Positions 1-5,326 of a stretch of DNA of 5,326 nucleotides are shown one piece after another. Location of the stretch: NCBI GenBank assembly GCA_028711825.1, contig JAQTRM010000059.1, positions 1 to 5,326 on the forward strand. Reading direction: 5' to 3'. The position numbers and the translations under genes are program-made. The stretch comes from Candidatus Omnitrophota bacterium. GTDB taxonomy: Bacteria > Omnitrophota > Gorgyraeia > Gygaellales > Profunditerraquicolaceae. Within the stretch, counting starts at the first letter, position 1. Each line of letters begins with the position of its first letter. The notes under the pieces are model-generated. The model ran no database searches and was not told where the DNA came from. It saw nothing but the letters and a program-made list of their open reading frames with translations.

Positions 1-1571
1 AGATAATAATCGAAACTCCCCGGGAATTTCCGCACCCGGCCGCTTTTGACCTCGAAAACATTATTTGCCACCGAACGCACGAAATATATATCATGGCTGA
101 TAAAAACGATCGTCCCCTGATAATCCTTGAGCGCCCGCACCAGCGCCTCTACCGCGTCCACGTCCAGATGGGTGGTCGGCTCATCAAGGAGCAGGAAATT
201 CGGCGGGTTAATCAAAAGTTTCGCCAGGATCAGGCGGCTCTTCTCCCCTCCGGAAAGGACCTTTACTTTCTTTTCCGCGTCGTCTCCGGTAAAAAGGAAC
301 GCCCCCAGGATAGTGCGAATGGATTCTTCCGCCATATATCCGGGCGCCGCGCTGTAAGCCTCCTGCAGAACAGTATTCTCAAGGCTCAATACGTCGGTGC
401 GCGTCTGTGAGAAATAACCGATATCCACGTTGTAACCAACCGTCCGCGTCCCGCTGTCGATATCCACAATCCCCGCCAGGATTTTAAGCAGGGTGGATTT
501 ACCCGCCCCATTTTCCCCGGCCAGGACCGCTTTTTCCCCCTGGGAGATCTCAAAATCCAGCCCTTCATAAACCTTGATCTCGCCGTAAGACTTATAAATA
601 TTTTCCAGACTAATCACCTTATGTCCCGAACGGCGGGTCTGCGGAAAAGTAAAATTCCCGATGCTCTGGCGGGGATCCGGCGGAACAACCACCTTTTCCT
701 CATCCATCTTTTCCAGCACCCGGCGCTTGGCGCGCACCGAAGCGGCCTTATTCGGCTGGGCGTGGAACCGCGCCACAAATTGTTCAAGTTGTTCGATTTT
801 TTTATCCTGCTCCTTGCACTGCTTGATAAGATGCGTGCGGCGCTGGGCTTTAATTTCCTCGTAGTGCTGGTAATTCCCGTGTACCTTGGTAATCTCCCCG
901 TTCTCCAGGATCAGGGTATAATTGGTGACATCAGTGAGGAACGCGCGGTCGTGGGAGATCATGATGAATGTCCCCCGGAACCCTGAAAGGTAATCTTTAA
1001 GCCAGAGCGCGGCGTTTAAGTCCAGATAGTTGGTAGGCTCATCCAAAAGCAGGAGGTCGTAGTGATAAGTCAGGAGCTTGCCCAGGAGGGCGCGCATCTG
1101 CCATCCGCCGCTAAGCTGGGAGATCGGACGGTTAAAATCCCTCTCTTTAAACCCCAGCCCGGAAAGTATCTTCTTGGCCTTATGCTCCAGCTCGAAAAAT
1201 CCCAGGATTTCCAGCTCGTGCAAAACCTCACCGTAACGGTTGGATCCGGCGCGGTTGGAGGATTCCAGGTTATTCTTTTCCCTTTTAAGGGTTAAGATCC
1301 TTTCATCGCCTTCGGTAAGCTCGGCGAGCACCGTGCGTTCGGAAGAAAATTTAGATTCCTGAGGAAGGTAACCGATGTAGGCGCCTTTGTTCAGCCTTAC
1401 CTCGCCCTCGGATGCCTCCGTCTCCTGCAGGATCAGGGAAAATAAAGTACTCTTGCCCGCGCCGTTGGGGCCGATAAGGCCGATCTTCTCCCCCTGGTTA
1501 ATGTTCAAGGAGACATTCTTAAAAAGGACTTTGGTGCCGTAGTTTTTAGAAAGGTTATTGATATTCAGCAT
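1..1571 (-). CDS. ABC-F family ATP-binding protein (3'-truncated by window edge)
   Basis: This is a soluble protein with two ATP-binding cassettes and no membrane segments, typical of the ABC-F family. Members such as EttA, Uup, YheS and YbiT act on the ribosome, and some confer antibiotic resistance. Read from the ATG at 1571, the frame is open for 523 codons to the window edge. Cassette 1 has Walker A GPNGAGKS (34-41), signature LSGGW (153-157), Walker B ending in LDEPTN (D177, catalytic E178) and switch SHD (206-208). A charged linker of about 80 residues follows (roughly 235-318), containing the basic stretch QPNKAASVRAKRR. Cassette 2 starts near V319 with Walker A GENGAGKS (352-359), LSGGE (439-443), LDEPTT (D463, E464) and SHD (492-494). 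All catalytic motifs are intact. The missing C-terminus is needed to separate Uup-like proteins (coiled-coil tail) from other subfamilies, so no symbol is given. The start is 10 bp after the recR stop with no clear Shine-Dalgarno sequence, suggesting translational coupling as the last visible operon gene. Confidence 0.93.
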   Translation of the reverse strand, partial: MLNINNLSKNYGTKVLFKNVSLNINQGEKIGLIGPNGAGKSTLFSLILQETEASEGEVRLNKGAYIGYLPQESKFSSERTVLAELTEGDERILTLKREKNNLESSNRAGSNRYGEVLHELEILGFFELEHKAKKILSGLGFKERDFNRPISQLSGGWQMRALLGKLLTYHYDLLLLDEPTNYLDLNAALWLKDYLSGFRGTFIMISHDRAFLTDVTNYTLILENGEITKVHGNYQHYEEIKAQRRTHLIKQCKEQDKKIEQLEQFVARFHAQPNKAASVRAKRRVLEKMDEEKVVVPPDPRQSIGNFTFPQTRRSGHKVISLENIYKSYGEIKVYEGLDFEISQGEKAVLAGENGAGKSTLLKILAGIVDIDSGTRTVGYNVDIGYFSQTRTDVLSLENTVLQEAYSAAPGYMAEESIRTILGAFLFTGDDAEKKVKVLSGGEKSRLILAKLLINPPNFLLLDEPTTHLDVDAVEALVRALKDYQGTIVFISHDIYFVRSVANNVFEVKSGRVRKFPGSFDYY

Positions 1572-1581
1572 AAGGCAAAGA

Positions 1582-2181
1582 TTAGATCGCGCGGCGGGAT
1601 TCCAGGGACTTCGAAAGGGTGGTAGAGTCGGCATACTCCAGGTTGGAGCCAACCGGTATCCCCAGGCCGATGCGGCTTAAATTAATCCCTAAAGGTTTAA
1701 GCAGTTTGATAAGATACATTGCGGTGGTTTCCCCCTCGGTATCGGCGTCGGTGGCGATAATCACTTCTTTCAGGCCACCCTCTTTGATCCTCTGGATAAG
1801 GCCTTCGATTTTTAAATCGCTCGGGCCCCTCCCCTCAAGGGGCGAGATCGACCCTAAAAGGACATGGTAGAGCCCGTGGAAATTTCCCGCCTTCTCGATC
1901 GCGGTAACGTCACTGGGTTTTTCCACCACGCAGACGATATCTTTCTGGCGGCCGAGGTCCTGGCAGATCTTGCAGGTATCTTCCTCGCTTAAGTTGTTGC
2001 AGATCCGGCAGGAACGCACATTTTCTTTTACTTTTAGTAACGCGTCTGACAACACTTTAATCTCTTCATCAGTCGCCCCCAGGACATGCGCCACCATCCG
2101 TTCGGCGCTGCGCCGGCCGACCCCCGGAAGTTTGATAAGGCATTCGATTAATTTTTCGATCGATGCGGTATAGTTTGCCAT
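1582..2181 (-). CDS. recR: Recombination mediator protein RecR
   Basis: RecR works with RecO and RecF to load RecA on gapped single-stranded DNA. The 199-residue length is normal for the family. In order: an N-terminal helix-hairpin-helix (LPGVGRRSAERM, 18-29); a four-cysteine zinc finger (C58, C61, C70, C73; C-x2-C-x8-C-x2-C); a TOPRIM domain from about residue 82 with acidic E87 in VVEKPSD and the motif TDADTEGE (144-151); and the C-terminal conserved segment GIPVGSNLEYAD (174-185). The TOPRIM motif has D145-x-D147, where the E. coli protein has Asn-Pro-Thr. The ATG shares its first base with the last base of the dnaX TGA (TGATG). The nearest Shine-Dalgarno-like sequence is a weak AAAGAAG just upstream inside dnaX, so termination-reinitiation coupling is likely. 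The family call is very secure. Confidence 0.97.
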   Translation of the reverse strand: MANYTASIEKLIECLIKLPGVGRRSAERMVAHVLGATDEEIKVLSDALLKVKENVRSCRICNNLSEEDTCKICQDLGRQKDIVCVVEKPSDVTAIEKAGNFHGLYHVLLGSISPLEGRGPSDLKIEGLIQRIKEGGLKEVIIATDADTEGETTAMYLIKLLKPLGINLSRIGLGIPVGSNLEYADSTTLSKSLESRRAI

Positions 2182-3983
2182 CAGTCTTCTTTAACCACCC
2201 TGCCCCCGAACATATCGAGGGCGCTTTTAATAAACGGATTATCCCGCGCCTCTATCGTCTCCTGCCTTACCTGCGCGGTGAGAATAAAAGTTATCCTTAA
2301 AGCGGCATCGCATAACTCCGAGATCTCCTTCTCCACAATATCCCGGTTATCTTTGACCTCCAGGGATTCCTTGTGCAGGGAACAAGTCTTGGGGAAAGCG
2401 ACTGTCAGGAGATCGCCGTCTAATTTCAAAGGCTCCCCTTCGCTTAAATAAGTGGCGACCGACATTTTTACCCTGGAGAGGTTATTGATCAATCTTTCCC
2501 AGACCTCTTTTACTTTTTCCAGCGGCACGGCCTTTGCCTCCGGCTCAAGCGGGATTTCAACTGCCGGAGACTGTTCCCGGTAAGGATATTTTTTTTCCGA
2601 AGGATAGCGTTCCGTCATATCCACCTGGATCGTCCCTAAAACCACATCCTGCGGTTTAACCAAAGACGCTCCGTAATTCTCCGGCGGCCCTTCCTTTACA
2701 TGGTGCGGGCCATGTTCCAACGGGCTGGAACCTGAGCCGTTAATCTGGTTATCGGATACGGAACCGCCGTGCGGCTTATGATATCCCGGGGCATGGCTTT
2801 GAGTATGCGCGCCGTGGGCCGGGCTGCCGCCTTGCGGCTTATCGTGAGAAACCGCAACGCCGCTATGCTGTTTCAATGGAACCGCCCCGCTTTTTTCCGG
2901 GGCAGATGCCAGGCGCACTAAACTTATTTCAAGCGGTATGCGCTGGGAATCCAGGCGCTTGGTCATCTCCTGGGTTGAAACCAAAATATTGAACGCGCCG
3001 AAAATCTGCTCCAGCGTCATCGACTGGCTTTGCGTAAAAAGGCGGTCGCAGATCTCCTGCGGCAGGTCCACCAGTTTGGCGTCCGCTTTAGAAACCTTGG
3101 CGACCATCAGGTTACGAAAATGTTCCACCAGACTGGAAAGAAAAACTACGGGGTCTTTCCCCTCGTCGATAATACCGTTAAAAATCTTTAGCGCTTCGGC
3201 CGGCTCTTTCCGGATAATATTATCGGTGAGCGAAAACAAAACATCCTGTTCCACCATCCCCAGGACCGAAATCGCGTCCTTAAGAGAGATCTTGCCGTGC
3301 GAAAAAGAAACCAACTGGTCGAGGATCGATTCGGCGTCGCGCAGGGAACCGTCGCTGCTGCGGGCGATCGCCGCCAGCACTTCCTTATCCACCGCGATTT
3401 TCTCCTGAGCGACGATCTTTTCAAGCTGTTCGATGATCTCAATTACCGTAATGCGGCGGAAATCCATGCGCTGGCAGCGTGAGACGATCGTCGGCAGGAC
3501 CTTCTGGGGATGCGTGGTGGCAAAGATGAATTTTACGAATTCCGGCGGCTCCTCCAGGGTCTTCAGTAAAGCATTGAAACCGTCAGAGGTGATCTGGTGC
3601 ACTTCGTCAATAATATAAACTTTATACTTGCCGCTTGCGGGCGCGAATTTCACGTTTTCGCGCAGGGCGCGGATCTCGTCGATACCGCGGTTAGAGGCGC
3701 CGTCGATCTCGATAACGTCCAGCGCGCGGCCCTGGTTGATCTCAAGGCATGACGAGCATTTCTGGCAGGGTTTTGCCGTGGGGCCTTCTTTGCAATTAAG
3801 CGCCTTAGCCAGGATCCGGGCGGTAGAGGTCTTCCCCACCCCGCGCGGGCCGGTAAAAAGATAGGCGTGCGCCAGGCGGTCTTTGGCGATAGCGTTCTTC
3901 AGCGTCCCGACGATATGATCCTGCCCGACGATACTTTCAAAATCCTGCGGGCGCCACTTTAAAGCGAAAACAGTATAAGGCAT
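2181..3983 (-). CDS. dnaX: DNA polymerase III subunit tau (gamma/tau), clamp loader ATPase
   Basis: DnaX is the AAA+ motor subunit of the clamp loader that opens the beta clamp and places it on primed DNA. The tau form also connects to the replicative polymerase and helicase. The 600-residue protein begins with the family start LKWRPQDF. It has Walker A GPRGVGKT (45-52), a zinc module with cysteines at 64, 73, 76 and 79 (spacing as in the E. coli protein), Walker B IIDEVH (124-129), the SRC arginine-finger motif (168-170) and sensor 2 GSLRDAES (212-219). The collar domain runs to about residue 360. A His/Gly/Pro-rich linker follows (about 365-430, ten histidines), then a C-terminal domain from about 486 ending in a NPFIKSALDMFGG tail. 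An eight-A run at codons 463-465 may cause programmed frameshifting (separate entry). The ATG at 3983 gives the canonical N-terminus; no good Shine-Dalgarno sequence precedes it. The C-terminal domain is more divergent than the ATPase part. Confidence 0.97.
   Translation of the reverse strand: MPYTVFALKWRPQDFESIVGQDHIVGTLKNAIAKDRLAHAYLFTGPRGVGKTSTARILAKALNCKEGPTAKPCQKCSSCLEINQGRALDVIEIDGASNRGIDEIRALRENVKFAPASGKYKVYIIDEVHQITSDGFNALLKTLEEPPEFVKFIFATTHPQKVLPTIVSRCQRMDFRRITVIEIIEQLEKIVAQEKIAVDKEVLAAIARSSDGSLRDAESILDQLVSFSHGKISLKDAISVLGMVEQDVLFSLTDNIIRKEPAEALKIFNGIIDEGKDPVVFLSSLVEHFRNLMVAKVSKADAKLVDLPQEICDRLFTQSQSMTLEQIFGAFNILVSTQEMTKRLDSQRIPLEISLVRLASAPEKSGAVPLKQHSGVAVSHDKPQGGSPAHGAHTQSHAPGYHKPHGGSVSDNQINGSGSSPLEHGPHHVKEGPPENYGASLVKPQDVVLGTIQVDMTERYPSEKKYPYREQSPAVEIPLEPEAKAVPLEKVKEVWERLINNLSRVKMSVATYLSEGEPLKLDGDLLTVAFPKTCSLHKESLEVKDNRDIVEKEISELCDAALRITFILTAQVRQETIEARDNPFIKSALDMFGGRVVKED
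2538..2569 (-). other. Stem-loop downstream of the dnaX slippery run
   Basis: On the coding strand CTCCGGC (2569-2563) pairs perfectly with GCCGGAG (2544-2538), giving a 7-bp GC-rich stem with an 18-nt loop that contains the -1 frame TGA. It begins 19 nt after the A run, farther than the 5-9 nt typical of frameshift stimulators. A weaker alternative, CCGG pairing with CCGG (2580-2577 with 2567-2564), starts 8 nt after the run and is mutually exclusive with the longer stem. It may stimulate frameshifting or be incidental to coding sequence. Confidence 0.4.
2557..2597 (-). other. Candidate programmed -1 frameshift or slippage site in dnaX
   Basis: On the coding strand the codons are GAA AAA AAA TAT (residues 463-466), with eight consecutive A at 2596-2589. 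The phase fits a canonical X XXY YYZ heptamer (A AAA AAA). A -1 shift would read ATA TCC TTA CCG GGA ACA and so on, adding ten residues and stopping at TGA 2559-2557, for a predicted product of 475 residues that keeps the whole ATPase and collar but loses the C-terminal domain. It is the longest A run in the gene. Gamma production by ribosomal frameshifting (E. coli) or transcriptional slippage on an A run (Thermus) is established for dnaX; operation of this site is inferred. Confidence 0.55.
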
Positions 3984-3994
3984 CTTATTTAAAG

Positions 3995-4003
3995 AATATA
4001 ACA
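3995..4003 (-). promoter_or_regulatory. Possible proximal dnaX promoter (extended -10, near-leaderless)
   Basis: On the minus strand TGTTATATT is an extended -10 element (TGn plus TATATT, five of six consensus bases). The matching -35 position reads TTTTAA, a weak fit. Initiation at one of the A bases at 3990-3988 would leave only 5-7 nt before the dnaX ATG. That would make the message nearly leaderless, which is consistent with the missing Shine-Dalgarno sequence. The surroundings are AT-rich, so a chance match is possible. Confidence 0.35.
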
Positions 4004-4026
4004 GGTTAAAATTTTAATTAAAAACC

Positions 4027-4052
4027 ACGCCTAAAAAAACATCTCCCGGCGT
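4027..4052 (-). other. Small leader hairpin between the putative promoters and dnaX
   Basis: On the minus strand ACGCC (4052-4048) pairs with GGCGT (4031-4027) around a 16-nt loop containing GGGAG, ATG and a run of seven T. Two G and a run of five T follow. It resembles a weak attenuator or terminator, but the stem is only 5 bp. The loop also reads ATG TTT TTT TAG, a three-codon minimal frame, though GGGAG abuts the ATG too closely to be a good ribosome site. The function is unproven. Confidence 0.25.
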
Positions 4053-4066
4053 TTACTAATGAAGTT

Positions 4067-4075
4067 ATTATAGCA
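4067..4075 (-). promoter_or_regulatory. Extended -10 promoter for the dnaX-recR-ABC-F operon
   Basis: On the minus strand TGCTATAAT is a perfect extended -10 element for the housekeeping sigma factor. No good -35 hexamer lies 16-18 bp upstream (TACCAA at 17), which is common for extended -10 promoters. Transcription would start near A4060, giving a leader of about 77 nt before dnaX. It lies in the only intergenic gap of the window and points into the operon. Confidence 0.6.
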
Positions 4076-4105
4076 GAAGTCGATAAAAATTGGTAGCCTA
4101 ATATT

Positions 4106-4166
4106 GGGGACGTCCTTCCGGGGGACGTCCTTAAAAGGGACACCCTTGCTTTAAAAGGTTCCCCTC
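4106..4166. repeat. Intergenic repeat cassette with palindromic GGACGTCC units
   Basis: GGGGACGTCCTT occurs twice (4106-4117, 4121-4132; 15-bp period). Each copy contains the 8-bp palindrome GGACGTCC (4108-4115, 4123-4130), so the two copies can also form one 8-bp hairpin with a 7-nt loop. TTAAAAGG occurs twice (4131-4138, 4151-4158), and AAGGG-ACA-CCCTT (4135-4147) is a small perfect hairpin. The outer ends are GGGGA (4106-4110) and TCCCC (4160-4164), an imperfect terminal inverted repeat. The arrangement suggests a REP-like or MITE-like element. It lies just after the symporter stop codon, so the hairpins could also contribute to transcript termination or stability, but no clear T-tract follows directly. 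Confidence 0.5.
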
Positions 4167-4180
4167 CCGCTCGAATCAAA

Positions 4181-5326
4181 TCAAGCCGAATGCATATCGG
4201 AATCCAGATAATCCCGGGTCTCGGCGTAAGCTACGCCGCTTAAAACCAACAGAGAAATAAGATTCGGCAGCGCCATCAAGGCGTTAGCGATATCCGCGAA
4301 AGACCAGACAAGCGGTATCCCCGCCACCGAACCGGTCATTACCGCGATGATCCAGAGCCAGCGGTAAGGTTTGATCACCCGGTGGCCGAAAAGATACTCC
4401 GCGGATTTCTCGCCGTAATAAAACCATCCCAGGATGGTGCTGAAAACAAATGTAAGCAGGCCGATCGTCAGGATCACCGACCCCAGGAAATGCACCCTGC
4501 CGAAAGCGGTTTTTACCAGGAGCGCACCGTTTAGGCCCTCCGTCCAAACGCCGGAGTTCACCAGGACAATCCCGGTTAAGGCGCAGATTACCACCGTATC
4601 CCAGAATGTCCCGGTCGAGGAGACCAGCGCCTGGCGCGCGGGATGCTTAGTCTGGGCGGCCGCCGCCACGATCGGGGCGCTGCCTAAACCGGATTCGTTG
4701 GAAAAAAGCCCGCGCGCGATTCCAAAACGCATCGCCTCTTTCATCCCCGCGCCGAGAAATCCTCCGATTGCCGCCTGCCCGGTAAAGGCGCTTTTAAATA
4801 TTATCCCGATCGAATCAGGAATAGTCTTCCATTCCAGAGCCAGTATGATCAAACACCCCAGCACGTAAAAAATCGCCATCACCGGGACGAACCTTTCGCA
4901 AACCTTTGCGATTGAACGGATCCCGCCGATAATTACCGCCGCGGTAAGCCCCGTGAGCACCAGGCCGGTTATCCAGGGCGAGATATGGAAGGTATCTTTT
5001 ACCAAAACCGCGATGGAATTGGACTGCACCATATTGCCGATACCGAAGGCCGCGATCGAGGCGAAAACCGCGAACACCACTCCCAGCCAGCGGCAATGCA
5101 TCCCGCGCTCAAGCACATACATCGGCCCCCCGGCGATCGAGCCGTCTTTAGAGGTAGTGCGGTATTTCACCGAAAGGACCGCCTCGGCGTATTTGGTGGC
5201 GATCCCGAAGATCCCGGTCAACCACATCCAAAACACCGCCCCCGGCCCTCCGGCGGCAATCGCGGTGCCGACCCCCACGATATTACCCGTGCCGATGGTC
5301 GCCGCCAGCGCGGTGGTCAGGGCGCC
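4181..5326 (-). CDS. Sodium:alanine/glycine symporter, AGCS family (5'-truncated by window edge)
   Basis: This is an inner-membrane secondary transporter that couples uptake of alanine or glycine to Na+ (H+ in some members). The frame is open from the window edge (5326) to TGA at 4183-4181, giving 381 visible residues. A GTG lies at 5278 but is not the start: the 16 codons before it encode GALTTALAATIGTGNI, the conserved AGCS segment. Perhaps 70-90 N-terminal residues with the first membrane helices are therefore missing. Visible numbering: the family signature GGPGAVFWMW (26-35, closely followed by a conserved G), GGPMYVLERGM (66-76) and SNESGLGSAP (209-218). Hydrophobic spans lie near 80-97, 119-136, 146-164, 241-256, 280-300, 322-341 and 349-367. 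The C-terminus (FADIANALMALPNLISLL) is typical. It is codirectional with dnaX but separated by 197 bp and probably independent of that operon. Substrate preference between alanine and glycine cannot be read from the sequence. Confidence 0.93.
   Translation of the reverse strand, partial: GALTTALAATIGTGNIVGVGTAIAAGGPGAVFWMWLTGIFGIATKYAEAVLSVKYRTTSKDGSIAGGPMYVLERGMHCRWLGVVFAVFASIAAFGIGNMVQSNSIAVLVKDTFHISPWITGLVLTGLTAAVIIGGIRSIAKVCERFVPVMAIFYVLGCLIILALEWKTIPDSIGIIFKSAFTGQAAIGGFLGAGMKEAMRFGIARGLFSNESGLGSAPIVAAAAQTKHPARQALVSSTGTFWDTVVICALTGIVLVNSGVWTEGLNGALLVKTAFGRVHFLGSVILTIGLLTFVFSTILGWFYYGEKSAEYLFGHRVIKPYRWLWIIAVMTGSVAGIPLVWSFADIANALMALPNLISLLVLSGVAYAETRDYLDSDMHSA

Noticed and set aside
93..410. 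Plus-strand open frame of 105 codons
   Set aside because: It lies antisense inside the second cassette of the ABC-F gene, whose motifs are all read in one unbroken minus-strand frame. No family features appear in the plus-strand translation.
621..986. Plus-strand open frame of 121 codons
   Set aside because: It is antisense to the ABC-F first cassette end and linker; its composition is that of a shadow of the real gene.
2938..3408. Plus-strand open frame of 156 codons
   Set aside because: It is antisense to the dnaX collar domain; the Ser/Arg-rich translation is typical of reverse-strand shadows.
4106..4130. Classical intrinsic terminator for the symporter
   Set aside because: The GGACGTCC palindromes can form a hairpin on the minus strand, but the following bases are CCAATATTAGG, with no T-tract, so a rho-independent terminator is not supported.
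4434..4868. Plus-strand open frame of 144 codons
   Set aside because: It is antisense to conserved symporter motifs, including SNESGLGSAP, and has no recognisable features of its own.
5276..5278. GTG as the start of the symporter
   Set aside because: The 16 in-frame codons upstream encode the conserved AGCS segment with TIGTGNI, so the gene continues beyond the window and this GTG is an internal valine.
1..5326. tRNA, rRNA, CRISPR array, toxin-antitoxin or phage-defence genes
   Set aside because: Almost the whole window is occupied by four conserved minus-strand genes. The only gap (197 bp) shows no cloverleaf or regular spacer-repeat pattern, and its short repeats are too few and close for CRISPR.

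Overview
The window is a bacterial chromosomal segment of moderate GC content, roughly half by eye. All four protein genes lie on the minus strand, so transcription runs from high to low coordinates. Three genes are housekeeping: a clamp-loader subunit, a recombination mediator and an ABC-F ATPase. The fourth is a sodium-coupled amino acid symporter. No tRNA, rRNA, CRISPR array, transposase or phage gene is visible. The protein divergence, the long His-rich DnaX linker and the GGGGACGTCC-type intergenic repeat suggest an uncultured Gram-negative lineage, possibly Omnitrophota or a relative. That placement is a guess from style, not a demonstrated assignment.

Layout in transcription order: (1) 5326-4181, an AGCS-family Na+/alanine-glycine symporter whose first part lies outside the window. 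(2) 4180-3984, a 197-bp intergenic region. It holds a short repeat cassette (GGGGACGTCCTT twice, TTAAAAGG twice), a perfect extended -10 element TGCTATAAT, a small leader hairpin, and a second extended -10 element very close to dnaX. (3) 3983-2181, dnaX, complete at 600 codons. (4) 2181-1582, recR, complete at 199 codons; its ATG shares one base with the dnaX stop codon. (5) 1571-1, an ABC-F ATPase starting 10 bp after recR and leaving the window after 523 codons. It contains both complete ATP-binding cassettes but lacks its C-terminus.

dnaX, recR and the ABC-F gene look like one operon (1-bp overlap, then a 10-bp gap) linking clamp loading, RecFOR gap repair and a ribosome-associated ATPase. 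The usual small ybaB/ebfC gene between dnaX and recR is absent.

The observation most worth checking is inside dnaX. A run of eight A residues forms an in-phase A AAA AAA slippery heptamer, with a perfect 7-bp stem downstream and a stop codon in the -1 frame eleven codons later. This is the arrangement expected for a shorter gamma-like product beside full-length tau, as known from E. coli (ribosomal frameshift) and Thermus (transcriptional slippage). No wholly new system is evident; the remaining signals are regulatory or family-level variations.
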